This document shows, in pieces, positions 20,183-28,923 of a stretch of 64,000 bases of DNA. The notes below the pieces were generated by a model that saw only the letters and a list, made by a program, of their open reading frames with translations, made no database searches and was not told the origin of the DNA. Within the stretch, counting starts at the first letter, position 1. Each line of letters starts with the position of its first letter. Made by a program: the position numbers and the translations under genes. Source of the stretch: Bog-756 sp963725395 (GTDB lineage Bacteria > Actinomycetota > Acidimicrobiia > Acidimicrobiales > RAAP-2); the NCBI GenBank assembly GCA_963725395.1, contig CAVRYH010000012.1, forward strand, positions 124,001 to 188,000, in the 5' to 3' direction.

Positions 20183-21811
20183 TCAGCGACGGCCGGCACC
20201 GGCCCGGTCGACGGGCCAGCGGGGCGGGAGGCCCGCGGCCAGCCAGCTCGCCGCGGCCACGGCGGCGAAGACGGCGTCGGAGCCGTTCACGGCCGGCCCA
20301 TCCGGCCCGTCCAGGGGGGTGAACTCGACGCGGGGCATCGCCCGTGCCTGGAGGATCCCGAACGACCGGACGGTCAGGTCGCGCACGGCCCCGTCCTGGT
20401 CCACGGCGACACCCTCCGACCGCACCCAACTCAGTCCCTGGTGGGCGGCGCCGATGGCGTAGGAGCGGAGCACGACCTCGTCGAGGACGGCGCCGGCGTC
20501 CACCGCCACCTGGATGGTCCCGTCGGTCTGTACCCGGACCGCGGCCCTCCCACCCCCCGGGGCGGTCACCTCCACCGGGACGTCAAAGACGGGGTCACCA
20601 CGGCCCCCAGGCCCGAGCGCCCGGGCGCAGGCCGCCAGCACCGCGGCCTCCGCCCACACGGCGGCCCGCAGGTCGAACGAGACCGGAGGTCCGACGACGG
20701 GCACCCGCTCGAGCGACAGCCCGGGGGCCACCGCGGCCACAGCCGAGGCCACCGACGACCACCGTTGATCGGCGGTCTCGCCCCCGGTCAGGCCCACCCG
20801 GAGGACCCCGGAACCGGTGGCGTCGATCCCGCCGGCGACGGGTGGACGCTTCGGGCCCATCCGGACCACGTCCTCACGGGACCACAGCACCCGCACGGGA
20901 CGACCGAGCTCCTCGGCCAGCCTTCGGGCGTCCCGACCCACCGGCGAGTGCAGCTTCCCTCCGAAGGCGCCTCCGTTGCCGTAGGGGGAGGCCGACTCAC
21001 CACCCGGGAGAGCCCACGAGGCATCCGGCTCGACGTAACCCGGCTCCACCCAGGTAGTGGCGAGTTCCACGTCCCACCGCCCCGGGGGCACCTCGACCGG
21101 ATGGCTCAGCGCCAACGAGCTGCTGCGGCCCTGGACCTTGCCGGCCGCGGCGCGCGCCGCGGCGACCGTTTCGGCCACGGCGTACCCACCCCGTCCGTCG
21201 GGCACCGCCACCATGGCGTCGACCGGCCGCCCGTCGTCAGCGAACCCGGCCCGGCCGAGGGCGACCTCGTGACCGACCCGCTGGGGCACACCGCCTTCGA
21301 TGGCGGCCCGCTGGGCCGCCAGGTTGAAGTCCCGTCGGGGCCCGCGTCCGCCAGGCGGTGGGGACGGCGGCCCGAGGACACGCCCGGCGGCCTCCTCGAT
21401 GGTCTGCCAGCCCGTGCAGCGGCAGAGGTGGGCCACGAGGGCTTGGTCCACCTTGTCCACCGGCGCCGGCTCGTCGGCGTCGACGGGAGGCGCACCGGTT
21501 CCCCCGGCCGCCAGGGCGGCCAGCCGCATGACGATCCCCGGCGTGCAGAAGCCGCACTGGCTCCCCCCGCTCCCCACCAAAGCCTCGGCCCACTGCCGCC
21601 GGACCGGCTCGGGCAGGCCCTCGAGTGTGGTCACCTCGCGCCCCTCGAGGCGCCGCGCCGGGGTCACACAGGCGACGCGAGGCGACCCGTCCACCCAGAC
21701 CGTGCAGCACCCGCACTGGCCCTGGGGGCTGCACCCGTCCTTGACGGTGGTAATGCCGAGATGCTCGCGGAGCACGTCGAGAAGCGTGGACCCGTCCTCG
21801 GACAGATCCAC
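20183..21811 (-). CDS. Compact fused (2Fe-2S)/molybdopterin-binding oxidoreductase
   Basis: Xanthine-dehydrogenase-family protein in which a CoxS-like iron-sulphur domain (residues 1-150) is fused to a shortened molybdenum-binding domain. Two cluster sites are visible: CSPQGQCGCC, and CGFC with CRC. The Mo part has GNGGAFGGK and SREDVVRMGPKRPP, both typical. It is only about 390 residues, against some 700-780, and the C-terminal catalytic GEP glutamate segment appears replaced by GPAVNGSDAVFAAV. No FAD subunit is nearby. The frame continues upstream to 21862 (IHFRVDGVDVDLSEDG), matching normal N-termini, so translation may begin at a CTG around 21850 instead of the GTG at 21811. It follows the Fe-S carrier gene. 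Confidence 0.8.
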   Translation of the reverse strand: MDLSEDGSTLLDVLREHLGITTVKDGCSPQGQCGCCTVWVDGSPRVACVTPARRLEGREVTTLEGLPEPVRRQWAEALVGSGGSQCGFCTPGIVMRLAALAAGGTGAPPVDADEPAPVDKVDQALVAHLCRCTGWQTIEEAAGRVLGPPSPPPGGRGPRRDFNLAAQRAAIEGGVPQRVGHEVALGRAGFADDGRPVDAMVAVPDGRGGYAVAETVAAARAAAGKVQGRSSSLALSHPVEVPPGRWDVELATTWVEPGYVEPDASWALPGGESASPYGNGGAFGGKLHSPVGRDARRLAEELGRPVRVLWSREDVVRMGPKRPPVAGGIDATGSGVLRVGLTGGETADQRWSSVASAVAAVAPGLSLERVPVVGPPVSFDLRAAVWAEAAVLAACARALGPGGRGDPVFDVPVEVTAPGGGRAAVRVQTDGTIQVAVDAGAVLDEVVLRSYAIGAAHQGLSWVRSEGVAVDQDGAVRDLTVRSFGILQARAMPRVEFTPLDGPDGPAVNGSDAVFAAVAAASWLAAGLPPRWPVDRAGAGRR

Positions 21812-21861
21812 GTCGACGCCGTCGACGCGGAAGTGGATCAGGAGCTCAGCGGCTCAGGAGC

Positions 21862-22227
21862 TCAGCTGAACGACGAGCCGCAGCCACAGGTCCGGCTGGC
21901 GTTGGGGTTCGTCACGTGGAAGCCGGCGCCCTGGAGACCGTCGCTGTAGTCGAGCGTCGAGCCCTTCAGCAGGTCGGCGCTGGTCGAGTCGACGATGACC
22001 TTGACCGTGCCGAACTCGCGCACGATGTCGTCGTCGGCCACGTCGGCGTCGAAGAACATCTCGTAGCTGAAGCCGGAGCAGCCACCCGGCCGCACCGCCA
22101 CCCGCAGGGCGAGGCCCTCGACGTCCTCCTGGGCCAGGAGCTCGGCGACCTTGGCCGCGGCGACGTCGGTCAGCGTGACCGGATTGGGCTTCTTGCCGAT
22201 GCTGACGGTCTGCATGGTGGTGCTCAT
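21862..22227 (-). CDS. A-type iron-sulphur carrier protein (ErpA/IscA/HesB family)
   Basis: Delivers Fe-S clusters to apoproteins. The 121-residue protein shows VTLTDVAAAKVAELLAQE, then GGCSGFSYEM with the first cysteine and TCGCGSSF with the other two. The ATG at 22227 has AGGAGG nine bases upstream. Divergent from mrp, another Fe-S factor, and upstream of the 2Fe-2S fusion protein, which gives a local iron-sulphur grouping. Confidence 0.94.
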   Translation of the reverse strand: MSTTMQTVSIGKKPNPVTLTDVAAAKVAELLAQEDVEGLALRVAVRPGGCSGFSYEMFFDADVADDDIVREFGTVKVIVDSTSADLLKGSTLDYSDGLQGAGFHVTNPNASRTCGCGSSFS

Positions 22228-22411
22228 CGGTCTTCCTCCTGGATCATGAACCTTGGCGCCCGTTCGACACCGCGGAACAGACCGAATCCGGCAACCTCGA
22301 GTGGCTGCCCACCGGAGAGATCGGCCTGCCTGGCACCATGGTAACCGCGCCACGCACCGAGCGGTACGGCATTCGGCCTGGCCAACGGGCCCTCCCGCTG
22401 GAATTGCCCGA

Positions 22412-23596
22412 GTGACCAGGCCCGACAGTACCGATCCCGAGGTGGGGCCGACCGAGGACGTGGTGCTGGCCGCCCTCAGGGGCGTCATCGACCCCGAACT
22501 GGGTGCCGACATCGTCGAGCTGGGGATGGTCAACGCCGTCAGGCGCGACGGCTCGGGACGGGTGGACGTCGAGGTCGCACTCACCGTGGCCGGCTGTCCC
22601 CTGAGGAGTCAGATCCAGAGAGACGTCGAGTCCCAGGTCGGTGCGCTCGACGGGGTGACGTCGGTGGTCGTCACCACCGGCGTGATGGATGCCGAGCAAC
22701 GCAAGGCGGTGATGGCCCGGGCACGGCTCCTCGCCCGGGACCCCAAGCCGGTCACCGACATCCCCGACACCGCACGGGTCATCGCCATCGCCTCGGGGAA
22801 GGGTGGGGTAGGCAAGAGCTCGGTGACGGTCAACCTGGCGGTGGCCATGGCCCGCCGTGGCCTGACCGTGGGCGTCCTCGACGCCGACATCTGGGGCTTC
22901 TCGGTACCTCGCCTTCTCGGGATGCACGGGGAGGTCGAAGCCCGCGACAAGAAGATGGTCCCCCTCGAGCGGCCGACGGGCGACGGGATGCTCCGGGTGC
23001 TGTCGATGGGGTTCCTCGCCGACGAGGACAGCGCCATCATGTGGCGGGGGTTGATCCTCAACCGCGCCGTGCAGCAGTTCCTGGAGGACGTCCACTGGGG
23101 TGATCTCGACTACCTCTTGATCGACATGCCGCCGGGTACCGGTGACATCCAGATGGGCCTGGCCCGCATGCTGCCCCGCACGGAGGTCATCGTGGTCACG
23201 ACGCCGCCGGTGGCGGCCCAGAAGGTGGCCGCCCGGACCGCCGACATGGCACGAAAGGGCTACCTTCGGGTGGCCGGCGTCATCGAGAACATGAGCGACT
23301 TCACCTGCGAGCACGGCACCTCGTACGCGCTGTTCGGATCGGGAGGCGGTGCCCGCCTGGCCGCCGACATCGGCGTGCCCCTGATCGGCCGGATTCCGCT
23401 CCATCCCTCGGTGGCCGCGGGCGGCGACGCCGGGTCACCGGTGGCACTCGGGGACGGTGGCCCGCTGGTCGAGGCGTTCGACCGGATCGCCGACGGGGTG
23501 ATCACCACCATCGCCCCCGTCGTGGCCATGGAGGGCTGCAGCGCCCGGATGCTCGAACGGGTGGAGGCGGCCGTGGCCGCGGTGACGCCCGACTGA
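22412..23596 (+). CDS. mrp: Mrp/NBP35-family P-loop ATPase with N-terminal MIP18 (DUF59) domain
   Basis: Iron-sulphur cluster carrier or assembly ATPase. The first 100 residues form a MIP18-like domain (VLAALRGVIDPELGADIVELGMV, AGCPLRSQIQRDV). The ATPase follows with the deviant Walker A IASGKGGVGKSSVTVNLA, Walker B LLIDMPPGTGDIQ, and the VIENMSDFTC region. GTG at 22412 gives 394 residues; the frame is open further upstream but that part is shadow-like. Divergent from the A-type carrier gene across 184 bases. Confidence 0.93.
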   Translation: MTRPDSTDPEVGPTEDVVLAALRGVIDPELGADIVELGMVNAVRRDGSGRVDVEVALTVAGCPLRSQIQRDVESQVGALDGVTSVVVTTGVMDAEQRKAVMARARLLARDPKPVTDIPDTARVIAIASGKGGVGKSSVTVNLAVAMARRGLTVGVLDADIWGFSVPRLLGMHGEVEARDKKMVPLERPTGDGMLRVLSMGFLADEDSAIMWRGLILNRAVQQFLEDVHWGDLDYLLIDMPPGTGDIQMGLARMLPRTEVIVVTTPPVAAQKVAARTADMARKGYLRVAGVIENMSDFTCEHGTSYALFGSGGGARLAADIGVPLIGRIPLHPSVAAGGDAGSPVALGDGGPLVEAFDRIADGVITTIAPVVAMEGCSARMLERVEAAVAAVTPD

Positions 23597-23638
23597 GAGA
23601 CCCGCCATGTGGGACGCCAGACGGGTCCGCCCGGGTGG

Positions 23639-24562
23639 TCAGGTCGGTGCGGTCCTCGGGCCCCACGCGGCCTGGGTGGCGTCGGCCAGCGCCGGGTCCA
23701 CCTCACCTGAGGCCTCCCTTTCGGCGAGGGCCTCCTCGTAGCCGTCGTCGCCCGGACGCAGGACCACCAGCTCGCCGTCACGGATGAGGACGACGGGCAG
23801 CATCGGGGGCACGTCGGTGACCTGGGACGCCCAGTCGGTCACCTCGGCCGCCGTGCGGAAGTGCTCGATGCTGCGGAGATTGGCGATGGTCGGGGGCAGC
23901 AGTTCCATCTCGCCGGCGAGGCAGCGGGCCAGGGCGGCGGCGGGCCTGACCCACTCGCTGGCCACGGTCTCGCCGTCGTCGTGGCGGGCGACCTGGCCTG
24001 GCGGGGCCGCGGTGAGGAAGAAGCGGGTGTCGTACCGCTTGGGCGCGAGGTCGGGGGTGATCCAGTGGCTGACGTAGAAGACCTCGTCCACGGCCAGCAC
24101 CAAATCCTCACGGCGGCAGACGTCGAGAAGGCCCATGCTGCCGGTGTAGACGGCGTCGCGGTAGCCGGTGAAACGGGCGGCCACCTCGGGATCGGAGGTG
24201 TCGAGCAGGCGACCCGGAGCCCGTCCGTCGGGCCCCTCGCCGGCGCTCGACCGGGCCACCAGCACGCCGGCCTCCTCGAAACACTCGCGCAGGGCCGCCA
24301 CCCAGAACGCCAGGCCGCCCGACTCGATCCCGAGTACGGCACTGGCCTCGGCGTCACTCTTCCCCTGGCACAGGGACTCGAGGTCGAGGTGGCGGTCGGC
24401 CGGGTCCACCGACCCTCCGGGGAACACGTAGGCCCCACCCACGAAGTCGGAGTTGAGGTTGCGCAGCAACATGCACACCTCGACGGCCGGGCCACCCTCT
24501 TCGTCCAGCCCGTCGCGCACGAGCAGCACCGTGGCGGCGTCGCGAGGCGTGGTCACGGGCAC
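23639..24562 (-). CDS. NUDIX hydrolase (NUDT19-like)
   Basis: Predicted to hydrolyse a nucleoside diphosphate linked to another moiety, possibly a CoA derivative as in NUDT19. The NUDIX box is split as in that subfamily: VFPGGSVDPAD comes first, and the catalytic LRECFEEAGVLV appears about 45 residues later. 307 residues. GYRDAVYTGSMGLLDVCRRE and HWITPDLAPKRYDTRFFL also fit the subfamily. Same orientation as the alpha/beta hydrolase 33 bases upstream, so probably an operon of two. Confidence 0.88.
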   Translation of the reverse strand: MPVTTPRDAATVLLVRDGLDEEGGPAVEVCMLLRNLNSDFVGGAYVFPGGSVDPADRHLDLESLCQGKSDAEASAVLGIESGGLAFWVAALRECFEEAGVLVARSSAGEGPDGRAPGRLLDTSDPEVAARFTGYRDAVYTGSMGLLDVCRREDLVLAVDEVFYVSHWITPDLAPKRYDTRFFLTAAPPGQVARHDDGETVASEWVRPAAALARCLAGEMELLPPTIANLRSIEHFRTAAEVTDWASQVTDVPPMLPVVLIRDGELVVLRPGDDGYEEALAEREASGEVDPALADATQAAWGPRTAPT

Positions 24563-24594
24563 GGCTCCAGGCTACCGGTGGTGTCCGGCGGACC

Positions 24595-25509
24595 TCATGC
24601 AGGGGAGGCAGAAGACCGCGTCCGCTGCATGCGATGCGTCCGCGAATCGACCAGTGCGCTGATGGCCAGCTCGCCGAAGGCCGCCGGCTCGGCGATGAGC
24701 CACGCATGGGCTCCATCGACGACCTCGCCGTCGACCCCGGCGGCGCGACGGAGCTCGTCGAAGGCTGACCGGGGGACCAACCGGTCGCGGTCGGACCAGG
24801 CCACGGTGACCGGTATCCCCCACCGGGCGATGGCCCTCACCTCACGCACCAGGTCGGCTCGGCGGATGAACTCTCCCGTGCGGAACATGCCGAGCGGGTT
24901 CTGCACGAGATTGGGGATGAAGTCCTCGAGCACGGTGGGGAGGATGCTCAGAATGCCGCGGGAGTGCAGGAGATCGGTGGTGAAGTGGTGGCCCCAGTCC
25001 CAGAACGGCCGCTGGACCATGGTCCGCACCTCGTTGGGGAACAGCGCCCACGTCGGGCTGCCGATGGCATTGGCCAACAGGAGGGCCGACACCCGCCAGG
25101 GCGCCTCGTAGGTGAAGGCCGTGGCCACGCCGCCGCCGAACGAGTGCCCGGCCACCACCGCCACCTCCGGCTCACCCACCGCGTCGAGGAACCGGCCCAC
25201 CCAGGTGGCGTAGCCGGCGAAGGTCCGCTGGTCGAGGGGCAGCTCGCGTGTGCCGCCGAACCCGGGGAGGGCGGGTGCGTAGACCCGGCAGCCGGCCCTG
25301 CTCATGGCTTCGATGGGCCGACGGTAGGCGTTCGGTCGCAGGCCCCACCCGTGGAGGAAGAGGGCGGCGGGCCCACTGCCGACCACCGTGTAGCGGACGG
25401 GGTGCCCGTTCACCTCCACTGTGCGCCGGGCGATCCGGTCGGTGTCGGGCTCGATGGCGACCGGCCCACCCTGGTCCCCCGTCGGGGGAACGTGTGTTCT
25501 TTCCTGCAT
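24595..25509 (-). CDS. Alpha/beta-fold hydrolase
   Basis: Serine hydrolase of unknown substrate, 304 residues. The oxyanion segment ALFLHGWGLRPN, the nucleophile elbow VVAGHSFGGGVA, the acid in VTVAWSDRDRLVP, and the catalytic histidine in VVDGAHAWLI are all present and in order. ATG start at 25509, preceded by GAAAGAA. The aspartate/histidine spacing resembles epoxide-hydrolase and haloperoxidase-like members; no closer assignment is possible. Confidence 0.9.
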   Translation of the reverse strand: MQERTHVPPTGDQGGPVAIEPDTDRIARRTVEVNGHPVRYTVVGSGPAALFLHGWGLRPNAYRRPIEAMSRAGCRVYAPALPGFGGTRELPLDQRTFAGYATWVGRFLDAVGEPEVAVVAGHSFGGGVATAFTYEAPWRVSALLLANAIGSPTWALFPNEVRTMVQRPFWDWGHHFTTDLLHSRGILSILPTVLEDFIPNLVQNPLGMFRTGEFIRRADLVREVRAIARWGIPVTVAWSDRDRLVPRSAFDELRRAAGVDGEVVDGAHAWLIAEPAAFGELAISALVDSRTHRMQRTRSSASPA

Positions 25510-25675
25510 GTGCGATCAGTGTATGCCCGTTGGCCACCTCCGAGCCGGAGGTGGGCCCTCGGCTCCGGTGCCGATCGGGAGTCCGCCGGCCGGGCCGTGG
25601 GGCCCGCGCACCTCAGGTCCTGGTCTTGCGGTTACGCTGCCTCCGACAGGACCACGAACCAGGGACAGCCGAACG

Positions 25676-26821
25676 ATGGCACCGGACCAGAACAAGATCC
25701 CCGCTGGGGGCAACAAGCCTGGGAGCAACAAGCCCAAGCCGTCCACAGCCGCGACCGGGAAGCCGAACCAGAGCGCCAAGGACCAGAGCCGGGCCGCCAG
25801 CCGGCCGGTCTCGGGCAAGGCGCCCACCGGCAAATCGGGCAAGGCCGGCGGCGCCACCCGCACCCGTGGCCCCGCTCCTTCCGGGAAGTCGGGCGGCAGC
25901 AAGGGCGGCAACACACCGCGTCCCGGCGCTCGTCCCGCACCCCAGCCCGGTCCGCGTCGGGTGTCGGGCCCCGTGTTGGCCTGGGGCGCGGTGGGGCTCG
26001 TCGTCCTGATCATCGGCGTCCTGGTCATCGTCAAGGTGACCAGCAACACCACGACGGCCACCGGGCCGGGGTCCTACACCCCGGTGACCACCGCCCCGGC
26101 GTCCGTGGTGGCCGACGTCACCAACATCCCGCTGTCCGTCTACAACACGGTGGGGGTGAACTCACCCTCCGTCCCGGTGAACCCCCCGACCGTCATCAAG
26201 AGCAGTTCCCCCCTCACCCTGGGCGGGAAGTCGCCGTCGATGCTGTTCATCGGGGCCGAGTACTGCCCGTACTGCGCGGCCGAGCGTTGGGCGATGACCG
26301 CCGCGCTGTCCCGCTTCGGGACCTGGTCGGGACTCGAGATCACCGCCTCGTCCCACACCGACGTCGACCCGGAGACGAACACCTTCAGCTACCGCACCGC
26401 CAGTCTTTCGAGCCCCTACATCCACTTCGCGTCGGTCGAGAACCAGAGCAACGTGCCCACCGCGGCCGGCGGTTACACCAATCTGCAGAGGCCCACCAAG
26501 CAGGAGCTGCAGGTCTACGCCAACGACGCCTCGCAGTACATCTCGGGGTACCAGCCCGGCGCCGTCAGCTACCCGTTCATCAACATCAACAACCTGGCCC
26601 TGATCACCGGGCCCAGCTACGACCCGGGCGTCCTGGCCGGGCAGTCCTGGAGCCAGATCGCCAGCGGCCTCTCCGACCCCACCAATCCGGCCACCCAGGC
26701 CATCGTGACCACCGCCAACTACATCAGCGCGGCCATCTGTGCCAGCTCCTCTGGAGCACCGACCTCGGTGTGTCAGAGTTCGGGGGTGGAGGCTGCGGCC
26801 AAGGCCCTCAAGCTGAGCTGA
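25676..26821 (+). CDS. DUF929 family membrane-anchored thioredoxin-like protein (first copy)
   Basis: 381 residues. A lysine/proline-rich basic cytoplasmic head (residues 1-98) is followed by one membrane helix (LAWGAVGLVVLIIGVLVIVKV) and an extracytoplasmic DUF929 domain. SMLFIGAEYCPYCAAERWAM holds a CPYC active site at about residues 196-199, as in thioredoxin-fold proteins. Two further cysteines near the end (AAICASSSGAPTSVCQSS) may form a structural disulphide. The ATG at 25676 was chosen over the longer open frame. A VKOR gene follows 23 bases later, then a second DUF929 gene, so this is probably the redox partner of VKOR in disulphide formation. Confidence 0.88.
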   Translation: MAPDQNKIPAGGNKPGSNKPKPSTAATGKPNQSAKDQSRAASRPVSGKAPTGKSGKAGGATRTRGPAPSGKSGGSKGGNTPRPGARPAPQPGPRRVSGPVLAWGAVGLVVLIIGVLVIVKVTSNTTTATGPGSYTPVTTAPASVVADVTNIPLSVYNTVGVNSPSVPVNPPTVIKSSSPLTLGGKSPSMLFIGAEYCPYCAAERWAMTAALSRFGTWSGLEITASSHTDVDPETNTFSYRTASLSSPYIHFASVENQSNVPTAAGGYTNLQRPTKQELQVYANDASQYISGYQPGAVSYPFININNLALITGPSYDPGVLAGQSWSQIASGLSDPTNPATQAIVTTANYISAAICASSSGAPTSVCQSSGVEAAAKALKLS

Positions 26822-26843
26822 CCCGGGCGAAGGGAGGCGGGTC

Positions 26844-27305
26844 GTGTCGACGCTCCGGTGGCAACCGATCGCCACGCTGGTCCTCAGCATCGCCGGACTG
26901 GGCGTCTCCACCTACCTGACCATCACCCACTTCGACAAGATCGCCCCGGTGTGCACGAACTCGGGGACCATCAACTGCGAGAAGGTGACCACCAGCCCGC
27001 AGTCGGAGATCCTCGGGATCCCGGTGGCCGTGCTCGGGCTCGCATTCTTCGTCCCGATGATCGCCCTCTGCCTGCCGGCCGCCTGGCGGTCGGTGGACCG
27101 GCGGATCCATCTGGCCCGTCTGGTCCTCTCCAGTGTTGGCGTCGGCATGATCCTCTACCTGATCATCGCCGAGCTGTTCGTCATTAAGGCGATCTGCCTG
27201 TGGTGCTCGTCGGTGCACCTCATCACCTTCATCCTGTTCGTGATCATCGTGACGGCCTCCCCCCTGGTGCTGGCCCGCGGCTATGACTCCGACGGCGAAG
27301 GGTGA
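26844..27305 (+). CDS. Vitamin K epoxide reductase (VKOR) family membrane protein
   Basis: Quinone-linked disulphide generator of the cytoplasmic membrane. 153 residues with four to five membrane helices. The loop cysteines C37 and C45 (PVCTNSGTINCEKV) and the membrane CxxC at C118-C121 (CLWC) are the four conserved redox cysteines. The serine/threonine positions of the quinone pocket look normal. GTG start at 26844 with AGGGAGG seven bases upstream. Its end overlaps the start of the second DUF929 gene by 23 bases. Expected to reoxidise the CPYC/CPFC proteins and pass electrons to quinone. Confidence 0.93.
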   Translation: MSTLRWQPIATLVLSIAGLGVSTYLTITHFDKIAPVCTNSGTINCEKVTTSPQSEILGIPVAVLGLAFFVPMIALCLPAAWRSVDRRIHLARLVLSSVGVGMILYLIIAELFVIKAICLWCSSVHLITFILFVIIVTASPLVLARGYDSDGEG

Positions 27306-28422
27306 GGACGGGAACGGTCGCGTCAGCCCACGGGCCCCGGCACCGCCACTGGCACCGGCACCGTCATCGGGCGACGGTCGTCCGATGACGGGTCCGGGTT
27401 CCGACCAACCGACACCCGGACCGTCCGGGGCCGACGCCGAGACGGGCTCGGGGCATCGGGGTCTCGGGGCGGACGGGTCCGGACCGGACGGGCCTGCGGA
27501 CCAGCCGGCGACGGATGACCGGTCGACCCCGGTACAGCCGGCCCCGCCCTCCTCCAACAGGACGACCCGCTTCGCGTGGGGGGCAATCGCGGTGATCCTC
27601 CTGGCCGTCATCGTCCTCGTCATCTACGCCCTGACCAGCACCACGCCGGCACAGAGCGTGGCCCATCCGTCGCCCACGGCAGCCGGGATCGTCTCCCAGA
27701 TGAGCACGGTACCCGCGGCCACCTTCGACTCGGTCGGAGGGACCCCGACGCCGGCCATCCCGACCGTCCCACCGACCCTGCTCGTGGGACAACCGCCGTT
27801 GGCCGCCGGAGGCAAGCCCGAGGTCCTCTACGTCGGTGCCGCCTTCTGCCCGTTCTGCGCCGCCGAGCGGTGGCCGCTGATCGTCGCCCTGGCGAGGTTC
27901 GGAACCTTCACCACGGTCCGCAACATGCAGTCATCGCCCAATTCGGTCTTTCCCGCCATCCAGACCTTCACGATGGCCGGCACCCGCTACACCAGCCGGT
28001 ACGTGACCCTGACCGGCGTGGAGCTCTACTCCGACGCCACCGACGCCGACGGCGTCTTCACTCGGATCGCCTCCCTGACCACCGCCCAGAAGGCGCTGGT
28101 CGCCCGGTACGGGGGCCTGGGCTCCCCAGGAACCTATCCGTTCGTCGACATCGGGAACAGGCTGGTCACGTCCACTTCCACCTTCAGCCCGGCGATCCTG
28201 GTGCGCCTGTCCCAGGCGACCATCGCCGGTGACCTGGCCCAGGCCCAGGGCCCGCCAGGGCAGGCGATCGTGGCCGCGGCCAACCAGCTGACCGTCGGGA
28301 TCTGCCTGGCCACCGGACAGCAACCGGCAGGTGTCTGCGCCAGTCGGGGCGTCCGGGCGGCTGCACTCACCCTCGGCCCGGCCACCCGGCTCGACGGCGC
28401 GGCCTCCGACAGGTCGGGCTGA
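27283..28422 (+). CDS. DUF929 family membrane-anchored thioredoxin-like protein (second copy)
   Basis: 379 residues with the same plan as the copy at 25676: a long proline/serine/aspartate-rich cytoplasmic head (residues 1-92), one membrane helix (FAWGAIAVILLAVIVLVIYAL) and a DUF929 domain with CPFC in LYVGAAFCPFCAAERWPLI. It also keeps the late cysteine pair (GICLATGQQPAGVCASRG). The head is acidic and proline-rich, unlike the basic head of the first copy, so the two probably differ in cytoplasmic contacts. It overlaps VKOR by 23 bases. Confidence 0.88.
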   Translation: MTPTAKGEDGNGRVSPRAPAPPLAPAPSSGDGRPMTGPGSDQPTPGPSGADAETGSGHRGLGADGSGPDGPADQPATDDRSTPVQPAPPSSNRTTRFAWGAIAVILLAVIVLVIYALTSTTPAQSVAHPSPTAAGIVSQMSTVPAATFDSVGGTPTPAIPTVPPTLLVGQPPLAAGGKPEVLYVGAAFCPFCAAERWPLIVALARFGTFTTVRNMQSSPNSVFPAIQTFTMAGTRYTSRYVTLTGVELYSDATDADGVFTRIASLTTAQKALVARYGGLGSPGTYPFVDIGNRLVTSTSTFSPAILVRLSQATIAGDLAQAQGPPGQAIVAAANQLTVGICLATGQQPAGVCASRGVRAAALTLGPATRLDGAASDRSG

Positions 28423-28465
28423 ACGGCGCTCGAATCGGAGTCCGGCTAGTGCCCGAGTCGGTTGG

Positions 28466-28741
28466 TCAGCCGGCCCGGCGGTCGGTCAACTGCTTCCGCT
28501 CCATCTCGTTCAGGCCACCCCATATCCCATGAGGCTCCTGAATGCGGATGGCATAGTCGAGACACTCCACCCGGACCACACACGACCGACAGATCGACTT
28601 GGCCCGCTCCTCGCGCTGGAGCTTCTCGTCCTTGCGTTCGGCGTGGGAAGGCGGGAAGAAGACCTCCGCCTGCGGCCCACGACACGACGCTCTGACCTGC
28701 CATGTATCAAGCGCCTGCTCCACTGCCTTCTCCCCCTTCAA
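28466..28741 (-). CDS. WhiB-family iron-sulphur regulator (WblA/WhiB4-like by position)
   Basis: 91-residue redox-sensing transcription factor binding a [4Fe-4S] cluster through C20, C51, C54 and C60 (ASCRGP; ICRSCVVRVEC). The turn motif GIWGGLNEMER and a basic C-terminus (KQLTDRR) for DNA contact follow. It is divergent from a pair of ArsA-like ATPases, the same neighbourhood as wblA in streptomycetes and close to whiB4 in mycobacteria, which supports that subfamily. Confidence 0.93.
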   Translation of the reverse strand: MKGEKAVEQALDTWQVRASCRGPQAEVFFPPSHAERKDEKLQREERAKSICRSCVVRVECLDYAIRIQEPHGIWGGLNEMERKQLTDRRAG

Positions 28742-28923
28742 CCCCTTGATCCTCCACGAGGGAAAGTACTCTCAGCACGGACGCGAAACAAGGGGTCTGA
28801 CCAGGATTTCCCACCCCATCCCCGGGCCGGCCACGCTGAGCGGCCGCTCCGGGACGTCCCGTCAGGCAGGTGGGGTGCCATGGGGCGGCAAGCGCGGCAC
28901 CGGACACTACGCTCCTATGAGTC

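Noticed and set aside
19325..21949. 874-codon + strand frame across the response regulator, RidA and the Fe-S/Mo gene
   Set aside because: Spans several confirmed genes in other frames and is arginine/glycine-rich without domains.
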